A stretch of 12,258 nucleotides of DNA from an uncultured Bacillota bacterium (GTDB lineage: Bacteria; Bacillota; Limnochordia; Limnochordales; ZCTH02-B6), in assembly GCA_937916565.1 (NCBI GenBank), contig CALFSR010000124.1, positions 1-12,258 of the forward strand. Direction: 5' to 3'. The position numbers and the translations under genes are program-made. Under the pieces are notes generated by a model. The model made no database searches. It saw only the letters and a program-made list of their open reading frames with translations, and was not told where the DNA came from. Positions 1 through 7,874 of this stretch are shown here, in pieces (within the stretch, counting starts at the first letter, position 1; every line of letters begins with the position of its first letter).

Positions 1-1439
1 AGCTTCGCCGCTTACGGCAGCGCCATGCGGCCTGGCGGCTTTTGGCCTCCGACCACGCACCTTTCATCATCGCTTTCCTGCACCGGAGCTTCATCTAGCC
101 CAACGCCCGCGCCGTAGCCGAGCAGGAGCTGGCGGCCCGGCTGGACGACTTCCTCTTCTACCTGCGGGAAACTCAGGGCCAGGACGCCCCCGCCCGGGCG
201 GCGCTCGATTACCTCACCGAATGGGCCAGCGATGGCTACGGGTGGCTGCGCCGCTGCTACCCGCCGGGGTCCGACGAACCCCATTATGACCTCACACCCG
301 CCGCGGAGCAGGCCATGCACTGGCTTTCCCAGCTGGAAAACCGCCGTTTCGTCGGGGCCGAGTCCCGGCTCAAGCTGGTTTTTGACCTCCTGAGCGACAT
401 TGCGCAAGGTACCGAAACCGACCCCGTTGCCCGCATCGCCGAGCTGGAGCGCCGGCGCGCTGCCATCGATGCCGAGATCCAGCGCATCCGAGCCGGCCAG
501 TTCACGCTCATGGACCCGACGCAGCTACGGGAGCGGTTCATCCAAGCCGTGGAAACCGCTCGGGCCCTGCTAGCGGACTTTCGCCAGGTGGAGCAGAACT
601 TCCGCGACCTGGACCGCCAGGTGCGGGAGCGCATCGCGACGTGGGAAGGCGGCAAAGGCGCCGTTCTGGAAGAGGTCATGGGCGAGCGGGACGCCATCAC
701 GGCGTCGGATCAAGGCAAGAGCTTCCAGGCCTTTTGGGATTTCCTCATGTCGCCGGCCCGGCAGGAGGAGCTCTCCCGGCTGTTGGAACGCGTCCTCGCA
801 CTCGAGCCCATCGCAGCGCTGGATCCGGATCCGCGCCTGCGCCGCATCCACTACGACTGGCTGACCGCCGGTGAAGCCACCCAACGCACCGTGGCGCGGC
901 TTTCCGAGCAGCTGCGGCGTTTCCTGGACGACCAAGCCTGGCTCGAAAACCGCCGCATCATGGGGCTTCTCCGCCAGATTGAGCAACATGCGCTCGCGCT
1001 GCGGGCTGACCCGCTCCCGGACCCGGTGATGACCATCAGCGCGCCGGCGCCGGATGTCCGGTTGCCTATGGATCGCCCGCTCTTTCGCCCGCCGTTCCGT
1101 GCGGCCATCGTCCACGAGCCGGTTGTCGAGGGGGACGAGGACGTCACGACCGACCCTCTGTTTCAACAGGTCTACGTGGACAAGGACCGGCTGCGGGCCA
1201 TCCTGCGCCAAGCCCTGCAAACGCGGAGGCAGATCACCCTCGAGGAGCTCTTGGCCGCGCATCCCTTGCGCCAGGGAGCAGCGGAACTGGTCGCGTGGCT
1301 TTCGATCGCCGAGGGACGTGGTGTCATCGACGAATCCCGCAGCTTCACGGCAGAATGGACCGACGCTCACGGCCGGCGGCGCCTGGCTCGGGTTCCCACG
1401 GCGATCTTCGTAGCGGACCGTAAGGGGGCGCAAGCATGA
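1..1439 (+). pseudogene. jetA: Wadjet JetA (DUF3375, MukF/kleisin-like), amber-interrupted and 5'-truncated by the window edge
   Basis: In Wadjet systems JetA is the kleisin-like subunit that joins JetB to the JetC ATPase in a condensin-like complex acting on plasmid DNA. Frame 3 reads from position 3. The DUF3375 N-terminus is seen in AWRLLASDHAPFIIAFLHRSF, here quoted as AWRLL…APFI…FLHRSF, followed by GWLRR, YPPGSDEPHYDLTP and the FVGAESRL block. An in-frame TAG at 96–98 interrupts it just after FLHRSFI and before PNAR, inside conserved sequence. Beyond the stop the frame is open to TGA at 1437–1439. About 32 + 446 codons are visible, against a family length I recall as near 480–500, so only about ten N-terminal codons lie outside the window. 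Reinitiation at ATG 315 (GGAG at 305–308, 6-nt spacer) would give 374 residues without the conserved N-terminus. The last four bases overlap jetB (ATGA). Family assignment is firm. Inactivation is inferred and could be a sequencing error or stop-codon suppression. Confidence 0.88.
96..98 (+). other. In-frame amber codon in jetA
   Basis: TAG lies between codons for FLHRSFI and PNAR, within the conserved DUF3375 N-terminal block. The protein frame continues cleanly on both sides, so a single substitution (for example CAG or GAG to TAG) explains it; no frameshift is needed. Confidence 0.9.
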
Positions 1440-2104
1440 ACGGCCGCACCGGCCGGAGCACGAACGGCGGCGCCGATTCGCCCGCGGCGGAACCGCTCTC
1501 CCTGTCGGAGCCGCTCGTCGCCCTCTTCAAGGGGGTGCTCTACCGGGACGAGCAACCCCGAGCATGGCGAGCGTTGCTGCGCCTGGAAACCCGGGTGCGG
1601 GAATACGTGGCCGTGCTCGGCCTTCAGTTGCACCTGGACGAGGGCGAAGGATTCGCCTTTCTGCGCCAGCAGCCACCCTCTCCGGAGGAGCCGGAGCTGC
1701 CCCGCCTCATCCCCGAGCGGCAGCTGCCGTACAACGTCAGCCTGCTGCTGGCCCTTCTGCGCAAGCGGCTGGCCGAACACGACGCCTCGGGCGGCGACCC
1801 ACGCCTCATCCTGACCAAGGAGCAGATCGTGGAGACCATGCGGCTCTTCCTGCCGCCCACTACCGACGAGGTGCGCCTGCAGCGGCGGGTGGAAACGGCC
1901 CTCAACCGGACGGTCCAGCTCGGCTTCGTCCGCCCGCTCAAAGGGCAGGCCGAGACCTACGAAGTCCGGCGCATCCTGGCCGCCTTTGCCGCCTTCGTCG
2001 ACGCGCAATGGCTGGCCGTTTTTGAGCAGCGGCTGGCGGCGTACAGGGAATACGCCGAGCGGGGCCTCCAGGACAAAGGCGAGGAGCGGAGCGGCGGCGA
2101 ATGA
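1436..2104 (+). CDS. jetB: Wadjet JetB (DUF4194, MukE/KITE-like subunit)
   Basis: The protein has 222 residues and resembles the DUF4194 family, the MukE-like winged-helix (KITE) subunit that binds the JetA kleisin. Recognisable parts are the N-terminal LVALFKGVLY and the block WRALLRLETRVREYVAVLGL (residues ~43–62). Then come YNVSLLLALLRKRLAE with the family's central helices, the motif LTKEQIVETMRLFLPP (~126–141), and RVETALNRTVQLGFVRPL. The start is ATG 1436, whose ATGA overlaps the jetA stop and implies translational coupling. No internal stop or frameshift is visible, so this is the only unbroken gene of the operon. Its partners JetA and JetC are both damaged, so an intact jetB probably has no complex to join. 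The product acts in the cytoplasm. Assignment rests on sequence pattern and operon position together. Confidence 0.88.
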   Translation: MNGRTGRSTNGGADSPAAEPLSLSEPLVALFKGVLYRDEQPRAWRALLRLETRVREYVAVLGLQLHLDEGEGFAFLRQQPPSPEEPELPRLIPERQLPYNVSLLLALLRKRLAEHDASGGDPRLILTKEQIVETMRLFLPPTTDEVRLQRRVETALNRTVQLGFVRPLKGQAETYEVRRILAAFAAFVDAQWLAVFEQRLAAYREYAERGLQDKGEERSGGE

Positions 2105-2136
2105 CGACTTCCGGGACGGGGCGGATGCACCGATGA
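2101..2136 (+). other. Possible 11-codon coupling ORF bridging jetB and jetC
   Basis: ATG 2101 overlaps the jetB stop (ATGA) and opens an 11-codon frame (MTTSGTGRMHR) whose TGA at 2134–2136 sits within the ATGATG start of jetC. A purine-rich GAGGAGCGGAG stretch precedes it. It could pass terminating ribosomes from jetB to jetC, which has no strong Shine-Dalgarno site of its own. The layout is seen in the sequence; the role is inferred and may be coincidence. Confidence 0.3.
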
Positions 2137-5100
2137 TGGACAACGGGCGGCTCGATTTCGCGACCGATGATCGCCAAACCGGCTTCCGGCTGCACCGCGT
2201 GGAGGTGCTCAACTGGGGCACCTTTCACAAGAAGGTGTGGACGCTGCGGACGGAAGGCAGGCACGCCCTGCTGACCGGAGAGATCGGCTCCGGAAAATCC
2301 ACGCTGGTGGACGCCATCACTACTCTGCTCGTGCCGCCGCAGCGCGTCCAGTACAACAAAGCCGCAGGCGCCGACGCGCGGGAGCGCAGCCTCCGCTCCT
2401 ATGTCCTCGGGTACTACAAATCGGAGCGGACGGATTACGGCGCCAAGCCGGTGGGCCTGCGGGACCACCGCTCCTACTCGGTGCTGCTCGCCCATTTTCA
2501 CAATGCCGGCTACCATCTGGACGTCAGCCTGGCGCAGGTGTTTTGGTTCAGGGACCCGCAGGAGCCGCCCCATCGCCTGTACGTGGTGGCAGACAGGCCG
2601 CTGGCCATTGCCGACGACTTCACCGGCTTTGGCGCGGACATCGGCGAGCTGCGCCGGCGGCTGCACCATCGTCCCGGCGTCCGCGTCTACGACCATTTCC
2701 CGCCCTACGCCGCGGACTTTCGCCGCCGCTTAGGCATCGGGAGCGACCAGGCCCTGGAGCTGTTTCATCAGACGGTTTCCATGAAGTCGGTGGGCAACCT
2801 GACCGACTTCGTGCGGGAGCACATGCTGGAGGCCTTCCCCGTCGAGGAACGCGTCGACGCCCTCATCCAGCACTTTGAGGACCTCGACCGGGCCCACCAG
2901 GCGGTGCTCAAGGCCAAGGAGCAGATCCAGCACCTTACGCCCCTCGTGGCTGACCTCGACCGCCACGCGGCACTGTCCAGCCAAGCCGACGACCTGCGGG
3001 CCACCCGCGAAGCGCTGAGGCCGTGGTTTTCCCAGCGCAAGGCCGACCTGCTGCGGGAGCGGATCGAGCGATTGGCACGAGATCTCGAGCGCGTGGGACG
3101 GCGCATCGGCCAGCGGGAGGAGGAGCGGGCGCGGCAGACGGCCCAACGCGACGAGCTCCGGCAAGCCGTCGCCGAAAGCGGCGGCGACCGCCTGGCCCAG
3201 CTCGAGCAGCGCATTAACCGACTGGAAATCGAAGCTGAGGAGCGGCGCCAGCGGGAGGCCGAGTACAACATTCTGGCCCAGCGGCTCGGCCTCGACGAAG
3301 CTGTGGACGAGGAAGCCTTCGCGGCCAACCGGGAAGCCGCGCAGCAAGAGCTCGCTACGCTGGGCGACCGGTCTGACGACGCACAGAACCGGCTGGTGGA
3401 GGCCAAGGTCCAGCTGCACGGCCTAAAGGAAAAGTTAGACAATGTCGCGGCCGAGATCGAGTCGCTCAAGGGCCGCCGTTCCAAAATTCCTTCCCATATG
3501 CTCGCCTTGCGCGCCGAGCTGGCGGCAGGGGTGGGCGCTACCGAGGAAGAGTTGCCGTTTGCCGGCGAGCTCATTCAGGTGCGGGAGGAGGAAGCCGACT
3601 GGGAAGGCGCCATCGAGCGGCTGCTGCACAACTTCGGCCTCTCCCTGCTCGTGCCCGATCGGCTCTACCGGCATGTGGCCCAGTGGGTGGACCGGACGCA
3701 TCTCGGCCGGCGCCTGGTGTACTTCCGAGTGCGGGCAGGGCAGCCCCTGGAGCCCCTGTCCAGCGACCGGCTTCATCCCCGCTCTCTCTTTTACAAGTTG
3801 GCCATCCGCTCCGATTCGCCCTTCTACGCATGGCTCGAACGGGAGCTGGCCCGCCGCTTCAACTACGCGTGCTGCGACGACCTCGACCAGTTTCGTCGGG
3901 AAGAGCGCGCCATCACCCGGGCCGGCCAGATCAAAGGCGGAGGCGAGCGCCACGAAAAGGACGACCGCCACGCCATCGACGACCGGTCTCGCTACGTCTT
4001 GGGCTGGAGCAACGACGCGAAGATCGCGGCTCTCGAGCAGCAGGCCCGGTCCCTCAAGACCCAAAGCGACGAGGTCCTGCGCAGGATCCGCGCGGCCCAG
4101 GAGGAGCACCACCGGCTCCTGGCGCGGCGGGACACCGCCGTGCACCTGCTGGCCTACGAAACCTACTCGCTGCTGGACTGGCGGACGCCCGTGGTCGAGG
4201 CCGAACAGCTGGCGCGTGAGCGGGAAGCGTTGCTAGAGACGTCAGATCGCCTGCGGGTGCTCCAGGAGCAACTGGCCCGCGTGGAAGCCACCATGGCCGA
4301 AACCGAGCTGGCCCTGCAAGAGGCCCGGGACGAGCGGGCCGTCCTGCAAGAGCGCTTGCGACAGGCGCAATCGATGCTCCAGGAAGCGCATGCCGTCGTG
4401 GAGAGGACGCCGGTGGACGTGCGGGAGCGGCGGTTTCCCGCGGTGGCTGAGCTCGTCCCGCGCGCATTGGGCGACATCAAGCTGACGGTGGAGACGTGCG
4501 ACAGCCGCCAGACGGAGGTACGGGAGTGGCTCCAGGCCCAGATCGACGCCCTTGACAAGCGCCTCGGCCGCCTCCGAGAGCAGATCATCGACGCCATGCG
4601 CACGTACAAGATGCGCTGGCCCGTCGAAACCCAAGAGGCGGACGTGGGCATCGACGCGGGCAACGCCTACCGGGAGATGCTCCGGCGATTGCTCGACGAC
4701 GACCTGCCCCGCTTCGAAGCCCGCTTCCGGGAACTGCTGCGGGAAAACACGATCCGGGAGGTGGCCGCGTTTCACGCCCAGCTCGAGAGGGAGCAGGAGT
4801 CCATCCGGGAACGGGTCGAGGCCATTAACCGTTCGCTCAAGTCGATCGACTACAACCCCGGCCGATACATCCTGCTCGTGGCCGAGCCGACGCCCGACCC
4901 GGAAATCCGCGACTTCCGGCAGGCGCTGCGCGCGTGCACCGAAGGCGCGCTGGCCACGGGCGAGGACGACCGGTATTCGGAGGAAAAGTTCCTCCAGGTG
5001 AAGGCGCTCATCGAGCGCTTCCGCGGGCGGGAGGGCTGGACGGAGATTGACCGGCGCTGGACCCGCAAGGTCACGGACGTGCGCCGCTGGTTTGTGTTCT

Positions 5101-5414
5101 CGGCTTCGGAGCGGTGGCGGGAGGACGATGAGGAGCACGAGCACAATCGCCTGCGGGCGGTACTGCCCCATGTGCGATCCTTCCTCATGGACCGGGAAAC
5201 GCTGATGGCCCATCGCAGCCTGTGGGTCCGAGAGCCGGACGGCAAACGTTACGACGGCGAACCCACCCGTCTCACGACGGAGGAATACACCCTGTTTGAC
5301 GACTTGCGCCGGGACCTCCTTGGCCCCCAGGTGCGCCTGGAACAGGAACGGATCCGTTGGGGATGGTTGGAGCTACGGCTAGCGGCGCTGCCGAGTCCGC
5401 CCGCCCGTGCGTGA
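2133..5414 (+). pseudogene. jetC: Chimeric JetC–JetD ORF: Wadjet SMC-like ATPase truncated before its signature motif and fused in frame to the JetD C-terminus
   Basis: JetC is the MukB/SMC-like motor of Wadjet. From ATG 2133 the frame encodes 1093 residues. The ATPase head starts at HRVEVLNWGTF, with Walker A GEIGSGKST at residues 49–57 and the JetC-typical RSYVLGYYKSE soon after. Coiled coil covers about 270–470, a hinge-like globular part about 475–635, and a second coiled coil about 640–960. The frame then reaches RRWFVFSASERWRED and EHEH (~1000–1004). JetC homologues continue here into the SGGQKEKLAY ABC signature and the Walker B IDEAF region. This protein instead reads RLRAVLPHVRSFLMDRETL…AHRSLW…LEQERIRWGWLELRL, which is the JetD C-terminus. 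Signature, Walker B and D-loop are therefore absent, and ATP hydrolysis should be abolished. The open frame extends upstream to about 1986, but that part overlaps jetB and lacks conserved sequence. Homology is firm; loss of function is inferred. Confidence 0.87.
5145..5414 (+). pseudogene. jetD: JetD (DUF3322/DUF2220) C-terminal remnant fused to JetC
   Basis: JetD is the TOPRIM-type nuclease that cleaves plasmid DNA stalled in the Wadjet motor. Only about its last 89 residues survive, in frame with JetC. The match is to the segment just after the GD-D-THGF-type TOPRIM motif: RLRAVLPHVRSFLMDRETL, then AHRSLWVREPD, LTTEEYTLFDDLR, LEQERIRWGWLELRL and a natural stop at 5412–5414. The N-terminal DUF3322 region and the catalytic acidic residues are missing, and no other JetD sequence is visible in the window. 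One deletion joining jetC to jetD explains the structure. From typical lengths I estimate about 1.2–1.4 kb lost. The recognition rests on remembered family motifs, without an alignment. Confidence 0.82.
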
Positions 5415-5662
5415 CTGTCTGAGCCTTCTCAGTACCAACCCTGGCCGGGTACGTCGGCCGTGCACCCGAAGGTAGCCGCACACAGGAAGTCTCCGTAGCA
5501 TGAAGCCGGCAACGTGATGGCGACTAGCACCGGGGCATGTCTGCTCCCGCACAAAGCATTCGTCGATAGCGCCTCCAAAGGTCCGAACCGCCTTCTCTCG
5601 GTGCGGGTACAAGTCGCCACTGGGGCACCCGACCGTCAACAAGAGCGAAAGTCTTCATGGCT
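5415..5662. other. Intergenic stretch between convergent Wadjet remnant and DUF4411 gene
   Basis: There is no recognisable gene. Two minus-strand small frames exist: 5524–5658 (44 codons, MKTFALVDGR…, ATG four bases after the DUF4411 stop, no clear ribosome site) and 5429–5620 (63 codons, ending in GQGWY). They overlap in different frames, so a short frameshifted gene downstream of DUF4411 is possible but unsupported by any family match. A weak 5-bp stem CTGAG/CTCAG at 5419–5432 lacks a T-tract, so I do not call a terminator. Confidence 0.35.
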
Positions 5663-6157
5663 TTAACTCTGGGCCAGAACAAATCGCGCTCGTTCGCGAC
5701 GTAGCATTTCGAAGGGGGTAACGCAAGCGATACCTAGACCCAGGCAGACATTAGGAATCTTAACCTGGTGAACCGTGTTGCGAATCACCTCCAGAGTGAC
5801 AACCGTGTGGCCCCCGGCTAAGGCTTGCGCCACGAGGTAATAGTCGGGGCTCTGAAGAAACGCATGTTTGGCCGCCAGACTGTACGTCTGGTTCTGGTTC
5901 ACCCATTCAGCGACCCGAGAAAATGCGGGAAGTGCGGATGGCACGGGTACCTGAAAGAACGAATCTGGTAGACCGGCAGCCCACTGGGCCAGTTCATCAT
6001 TTCCCGCTAAGAGTTCGTCGCGTACCTTGTCGATACTGAATACCTTACCTGTCGCATGCTCCCTAAGAATCCATTCCCAGAACGCGGGGCAGATATCAAA
6101 GCTGTATTACAGATTCTTCGCAGTGATGAAGACATTCGCGTCCAATGGGTATGCCAT
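5663..6157 (-). pseudogene. DUF4411 PIN-like protein (probable toxin), ochre-interrupted
   Basis: DUF4411 proteins are small PIN-like nucleases often encoded beside XRE/ImmA-IrrE proteins in toxin–antitoxin-like pairs. The full frame is 164 codons. It starts with MAYPLDANVFITAKNL, then a TAA at 6107–6109 (codon 17), then YSFDICPAFWEW (the family's FD-CPAFW block). SIDKVRDEL, the acidic DYYLVAQALA segment, VTLE, KIPNVC and a natural TAA at 5663–5665 follow. A Tyr is commonly found where the stop lies (TAT or TAC to TAA), so one substitution probably killed it. The ATG shares its A with the TGA of the upstream protease gene (TGATG), indicating tight coupling. GTG 5944 could start only a C-terminal third. 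The predicted catalytic Asp residues (D6 and those downstream) are still encoded. The toxin role is inferred from family and context. Confidence 0.85.
6107..6109 (-). other. In-frame ochre codon in DUF4411 gene
   Basis: On the minus strand the codons read CTG TAA TAC AGC TTT GAT. The stop falls immediately before the conserved YSFDICPAFW block, with the frame intact on both sides. Confidence 0.88.
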
Positions 6158-7305
6158 CAGGTGATAACCCCCAGCTGATGGCTCAACCTTTCTAAGGTGC
6201 TCACCCTCCTTAATCCCAACAGTCGCATTGCCTCCGTGAAGGAAGTATGACCTTCCCAAGCGGCGGCAACAATCGCTCGAGCGAAGCGCTCGCCGACCCT
6301 AGCGAGCGCAGTTCGGTAATAGTCGCCTCCCTCCGAACGAGGAGTCACACGCAGCCGAGAAAGCTCGGCCGTATATTTGACCTGCAGCTCACGCCGCGTA
6401 ATCTCGCCTGCGTCGTACAGCCTCCTAAGAATCACAAGCGTGCTCACCTTGAACTCTCTCGCCAGCCGCTGAACGGTTGCGTCGAGAGTCTCGTGACGCG
6501 ACAGCCGCTGCCGCAACGCGGACAGGGGCACGAGCACTTCTGCGGCCACAGCGTTGCACCACTGTTCAATGTGATTGGTGCTGGCAGCGACGAGAGACAC
6601 GTCGCTTAGAGCGGTCGTCCCCAGCCATAGATGGGCGAGCTCGTGAGCTATCGTGAACATCTGGGCGGCTCTCGTATCTGCACCGTTGACGAAGACCAGC
6701 GGTGCATACCGGTCGGAAAGCGCGAACCCTCGAAACTCATTTGGGTCCAGCTTGCGGTGGTTGTTGTTTCCCACCACCGCACTCGTCATGACCAATACGC
6801 CCAGCTGTTCGGCCTGGCGCACAAACTGACGAAAGGCCTCCGTCCACGAGATCAGCTGGCGTCGCGCCTCAACGTCGAAGCCAAGTACCTGGCGAATCTG
6901 TTCCGCGGTCGCCACTACATCGTCGCTCGGCCGCGCGGATCCCACAAACTCGAGCTCAGGCTGGCCCGAGGCCACAGCGAATTCCCGATACCACTCTTGG
7001 CGCTGGAGGCAAAGGTAAATCGTGTCCAACAGGTCGGCCGAGGGTTCGGCGATCCCGGTACTGCCAATCGTGCGAAAGTCCGGGATAGGAACCTCTTCCC
7101 TCGGGGGAGCGGCGAGGAAGAAGAAACCCACAGGCGTTCTTGTCAACTCAGCGATCCGTTCAAGCTGGCGGAGCGTGGGCTGCTCCTCTCCGCTAAACCA
7201 CTTTTCGACCTTTGGCAACTGCCGACGGAGCGTTTCGGGAGTGATGCGCGCCCGCCGACATGCCCATCGCAGCACCTCAGGAGCAACCGGAACCGTCACC
7301 TGCAT
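6157..7305 (-). CDS. XRE-family HTH / ImmA-IrrE metallo-endopeptidase (antitoxin-like)
   Basis: The protein has 382 residues. Residues ~8–62 form an XRE-type helix-turn-helix (PEVLRWACRRA…KVEKWFSGEEQPTLRQLERIAELTR), followed by the typical linker FFFLAAPPREEVPIPDFRT. The ImmA/IrrE zinc peptidase domain carries HELAH at 221–225 in FTIAHELAHLWLG, with E247 or E256 in IEQWCNAVAAEVLVP as the likely third ligand. The C-terminus (~270–382) is helical. ImmA/IrrE enzymes cleave repressors, and XRE-fused forms usually serve as antitoxins or regulators of the adjacent gene. Here it would bind its own promoter and control or neutralise the overlapping DUF4411 product. The start is ATG 7305, with AGGTGG 7 nt upstream. 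All expected motifs are present and no break is seen, in contrast to its partner. The protease fold is firm; the substrate is unknown. Confidence 0.9.
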   Translation of the reverse strand: MQVTVPVAPEVLRWACRRARITPETLRRQLPKVEKWFSGEEQPTLRQLERIAELTRTPVGFFFLAAPPREEVPIPDFRTIGSTGIAEPSADLLDTIYLCLQRQEWYREFAVASGQPELEFVGSARPSDDVVATAEQIRQVLGFDVEARRQLISWTEAFRQFVRQAEQLGVLVMTSAVVGNNNHRKLDPNEFRGFALSDRYAPLVFVNGADTRAAQMFTIAHELAHLWLGTTALSDVSLVAASTNHIEQWCNAVAAEVLVPLSALRQRLSRHETLDATVQRLAREFKVSTLVILRRLYDAGEITRRELQVKYTAELSRLRVTPRSEGGDYYRTALARVGERFARAIVAAAWEGHTSFTEAMRLLGLRRVSTLERLSHQLGVIT

Positions 7306-7482
7306 TTTCTGACCACCTACCCGGGCGACTACGTCTTGGCCCTGGACAGTGTTAACTTTCCATGGTTCAGCAGGTTCGATCTCGTACCCGGTCCACCTGC
7401 CTGGTCACAAGACGCCGACGCCGAAGTGGTAAAAAGAAGACCTCCGAAGAGGCCGTATGCAGCCGGCCACCGGTCCGACCTG
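7306..7482 (-). other. Gap between hypothetical gene and XRE-ImmA gene
   Basis: The gap is in the same frame as both neighbours, with stops at 7483–7485 and 7405–7407. The last 33 codons before ATG 7305 read a protein-like string (GRWTGYEIEPAEPWKVN…) with no start codon. This could be a remnant of another gene or chance. No family is recognised. Confidence 0.25.
7313..7318 (-). promoter_or_regulatory. Shine-Dalgarno site of the XRE-ImmA gene
   Basis: AGGTGG lies 7 nt upstream of ATG 7305 and decides the start. The same frame is open for 33 more codons upstream to a TGA at 7405–7407, but that stretch contains no start codon with comparable support. Confidence 0.7.
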
Positions 7483-7866
7483 CTACGCTTCTTGGACTTC
7501 CGAGTCGCCCAACGAATTGGCCATACCGTTTTCGAAGGCCTTGGCGCGTTCACCGTTCGGCTCAAGCGGGGTCTCCCCACCGCTGAGAGGATTCCCCTTG
7601 ACCATGTGCGTCACTCCATTGATCGGCCGAATCCGGTCATAGGGCACGTACCGTTGGAGCGTGTCATCCGGATGAACGAGATCATACACAATTCCCCTGG
7701 GCGTATAGCGAAAGCCCGCCACCACCACCTCTTCAGCTGCCTCACCCTTCTTAAACATGGCTCGCTCGCCCCGCGCGACCACAACGACTACATCGTCGTC
7801 GCCATCCTCCGCGCCCGCTGCCGCCTGCGTCATCCCGAACCAGTCACCAGCCTGCGAAGGTCCCAC
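7483..7866 (-). CDS. Hypothetical protein with small SH3/KOW-like β-rich domain
   Basis: The frame has 127 codons from GTG 7866. I do not recognise a named family. After an acidic patch (GAEDGDDD, ~18–25) there is a compact β-rich block: MFKKGEAAEEVVVAGFRYTP (~37–56), RGIVYDLVHP, then RYVPYDRIRPING (~72–84). Its hydrophobic/Gly/Tyr pattern resembles small SH3- or KOW-like folds. The rest is polar and low in structure. Start choice is uncertain: GTG 7866 follows GGGGTAA closely, ATG at codon 12 has little upstream support, and ATG at codon 37 has GGGGCGAG about 6 nt before it and would begin right at the domain. It lies 177 bp upstream of the XRE-ImmA gene on the same strand, so the two could be co-transcribed. 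The regular motif suggests real coding sequence. The plus-strand frame opposite it looks like a shadow. Confidence 0.55.
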   Translation of the reverse strand: MGPSQAGDWFGMTQAAAGAEDGDDDVVVVVARGERAMFKKGEAAEEVVVAGFRYTPRGIVYDLVHPDDTLQRYVPYDRIRPINGVTHMVKGNPLSGGETPLEPNGERAKAFENGMANSLGDSEVQEA

Positions 7867-7874
7867 TTACCCCA

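Noticed and set aside
1986..2132. Upstream extension of the jetC frame into jetB
   Set aside because: It would overlap jetB by over 100 bp and adds no conserved JetC sequence. ATG 2133 starts shortly before the conserved head.
4242..5213. 323-codon minus-strand open frame
   Set aside because: It is antisense to JetC, whose plus-strand motifs are clear. The product shows no family features.
5419..5432. CTGAG/CTCAG stem after the jetC–jetD stop as a terminator
   Set aside because: The stem has only five base pairs and no T-tract on either strand.
7329..7580. 83-codon minus-strand frame overlapping the hypothetical gene
   Set aside because: It is Arg/Ser-rich and without pattern, and it conflicts with the better-supported frame at 7483–7866.
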